Positions 5,745 through 6,918 of a stretch of DNA of 6,918 nt are shown in pieces. The notes beneath the pieces are model-generated. The model was not told the DNA's origin. It saw only the letters and a program-made list of their open reading frames with translations, and searched no databases. The position numbers were made by a program, and so were the translations under genes. The stretch's first letter is position 1, and each line of letters opens with the position of its first letter. This stretch comes from Fidelibacterota bacterium (GTDB lineage Bacteria; Fidelibacterota; Marinisomatia; Marinisomatales; UBA1611): positions 9,648-16,565 of the forward strand of contig PBCV01000033.1 in assembly GCA_002717915.1 (NCBI GenBank). The letters are read 5' to 3'.

Positions 5745-6918
5745 TTATTTTTTAATAACAGTTATTTTTTCCATGGTTTGGGAACCATCTTTGCCATAGA
5801 TCGCTAAAAGGTAAACTCCACTGGACACATAATCGCCGGCCTCGTCACGCCCATCCCAGGATAACTGATCTCCATCAATACCGATTCCCTGTGTTGGAAT
5901 GTGCCGAACTATTTTCCCATCTAAGGTCATGACCATCATTGAAGATTCAAAGATCAATCCATCGACCTTCATAGGTTTACTCGGCGGTATATAAAAGGGG
6001 CTGGGGAATACTTTGACACCGCTAAAATCAAGTTTTTCCTGCCCAAAAGGGATACGTAAAATATTGACCCCCTTACTGGTGGCTATGTAAACCAAATTAC
6101 GTTTTTCGTCAAATGCAATATCCCTTACTTCATCGGAGAGAAGCGGGCTGTTGGATGACCTGAAGCCATTGATATCCGGCCAATACGTTGTATTCTCCAA
6201 AAGGACATGGACACCCTGGGTGGGAGAATGTGTCCAAATATTGCCTTGGTGGTCAACATCTATGCCTGCTCCGCGACCGAATGAAATATTTGGGAAATAG
6301 GCATATGAATTTTCTCGAATAACGGGATTAGAACCATTGTTAATGTCATAGTAGTTTAACCCTGAAGGAGTTAAATAATATAGCCGGTCATTGAATCCCA
6401 TCCCTAACGACCAGACCGTTCCCTCATATTTGATAATTTCCCATGTAAAATTAGCAGGGTTGTAGGGCAGGCCCTCATAATACAGCATGGATATACCGCC
6501 ATTTGGATAAATCCCGAGATTTGCTTCTTCCGCTAAGAATGCAGAGACCCAGGTTCTGTTCCAGGTGTCAAAGGCGATGGAAACAGGCGATTGGCTTATA
6601 CGAGTTGCTGTCTCAGATGAACCATAGTGTTTCCACTCATCATTGGGAGATCTTACATGAATGGGGTTATTCCCATTAATACAATAGGGATTTGCAACCC
6701 ACATATTCCCATCCGAATCAAATTCGATATCCAACACCACCTGGTATGGAACAGAATTATTCGAACTGGTATGATAGCTTAAGAATGTTGTATCAATGGT
6801 AGAAATGTTGGATGGGTCATCAACGTCCATTACAATGACACCACCGCTCCACCTGGGTGGATTGCCTAGATAAACACGTGAACCACGAATAGCACAATAG
6901 AGCAAACCGTCTGGCCCC
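5745..6918 (-). CDS. Beta-propeller protein with type IX secretion/FlgD-like C-terminal domain, PorZ-like (5' end outside window)
   Basis: The frame is open through the right edge, so the true start is not in the window; the visible part is 390 residues ending in ITVIKK. It contains repeated propeller-blade signatures of the two-component-regulator-propeller type: IEFDSDGNMWVAN, IAFDTWNRTWVSA, IDVDHQGNIWTHSPTQGV and IAFDEKRNLVYIATSKGV, spaced by about 50 residues. The last ~90 residues form a C-terminal beta-sandwich typical of secreted FCB proteins, with VKVFPSPFYIPPSK, MTLDGKIVRHI, LSWDGRDEAGDYVSSGVYL and EKITVIKK. No kinase or DNA-binding domain follows, so this is not a hybrid sensor. The order of propeller then WDGR.. 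domain resembles PorZ, a surface component of the type IX secretion system, but it could equally be another exported propeller protein carrying a sorting domain. It should act outside the cytoplasm. Its stop codon lies two bases from that of the convergent deaminase gene. Confidence 0.75.
   Translation of the reverse strand, partial: GPDGLLYCAIRGSRVYLGNPPRWSGGVIVMDVDDPSNISTIDTTFLSYHTSSNNSVPYQVVLDIEFDSDGNMWVANPYCINGNNPIHVRSPNDEWKHYGSSETATRISQSPVSIAFDTWNRTWVSAFLAEEANLGIYPNGGISMLYYEGLPYNPANFTWEIIKYEGTVWSLGMGFNDRLYYLTPSGLNYYDINNGSNPVIRENSYAYFPNISFGRGAGIDVDHQGNIWTHSPTQGVHVLLENTTYWPDINGFRSSNSPLLSDEVRDIAFDEKRNLVYIATSKGVNILRIPFGQEKLDFSGVKVFPSPFYIPPSKPMKVDGLIFESSMMVMTLDGKIVRHIPTQGIGIDGDQLSWDGRDEAGDYVSSGVYLLAIYGKDGSQTMEKITVIKK

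Overview
The window looks like a chromosomal stretch from a Gram-negative bacterium of the Fibrobacterota-Chlorobiota-Bacteroidota (FCB) group or a relative. A marine lineage such as Neomarinimicrobiota (SAR406) would fit, but that placement is inference. The reasons are a TonB-dependent receptor with an N-terminal carboxypeptidase-regulatory-like domain, a beta-propeller protein ending in a type IX secretion/FlgD-like C-terminal domain, moderate-to-low GC content, and Shine-Dalgarno sites that are strong before some genes and absent before others. No mobile element, CRISPR array, tRNA or rRNA was seen.

Layout. Bases 1-168 (minus) hold the first 56 codons of ffh, the signal recognition particle GTPase, cut by the left edge. 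A 90-base gap with a weak terminator-like hairpin separates it from a complete 775-residue TonB-dependent receptor (259-2586, minus). Immediately upstream of that receptor, within bases 2588-2676, lies a textbook TPP (thiamine pyrophosphate) riboswitch. Its 3' strand carries the receptor's Shine-Dalgarno sequence. The receptor is therefore very probably a thiamine-related outer-membrane importer shut off at the level of translation when TPP is plentiful. Divergently, on the plus strand, come an OPT-family inner-membrane transporter (2773-4632) and, 27 bases later, an adenosine deaminase (4660-5742), which probably form an operon. Two bases beyond the deaminase stop codon, and convergent with it, is the 3' part of a large beta-propeller protein with a secretion-type C-terminal domain (5745-6918, minus), cut by the right edge.

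How they work together. The one well-supported regulatory circuit is TPP to riboswitch to outer-membrane receptor, a thiamine scavenging step. No thiamine-specific inner-membrane permease, kinase or biosynthetic gene is visible. The only inner-membrane transporter present is the divergent OPT protein, which is not under the riboswitch. Whether it has anything to do with thiamine is open. OPT plus adenosine deaminase suggests peptide and nucleoside salvage, but that link rests on adjacency alone.

The most interesting detail is in the riboswitch. It has almost no sequence between aptamer and start codon, so it has no separate expression platform. Its variable P3 arm carries an 8-base perfect complement to the conserved TPP-binding P4/P5 strand, a possible built-in alternative fold.
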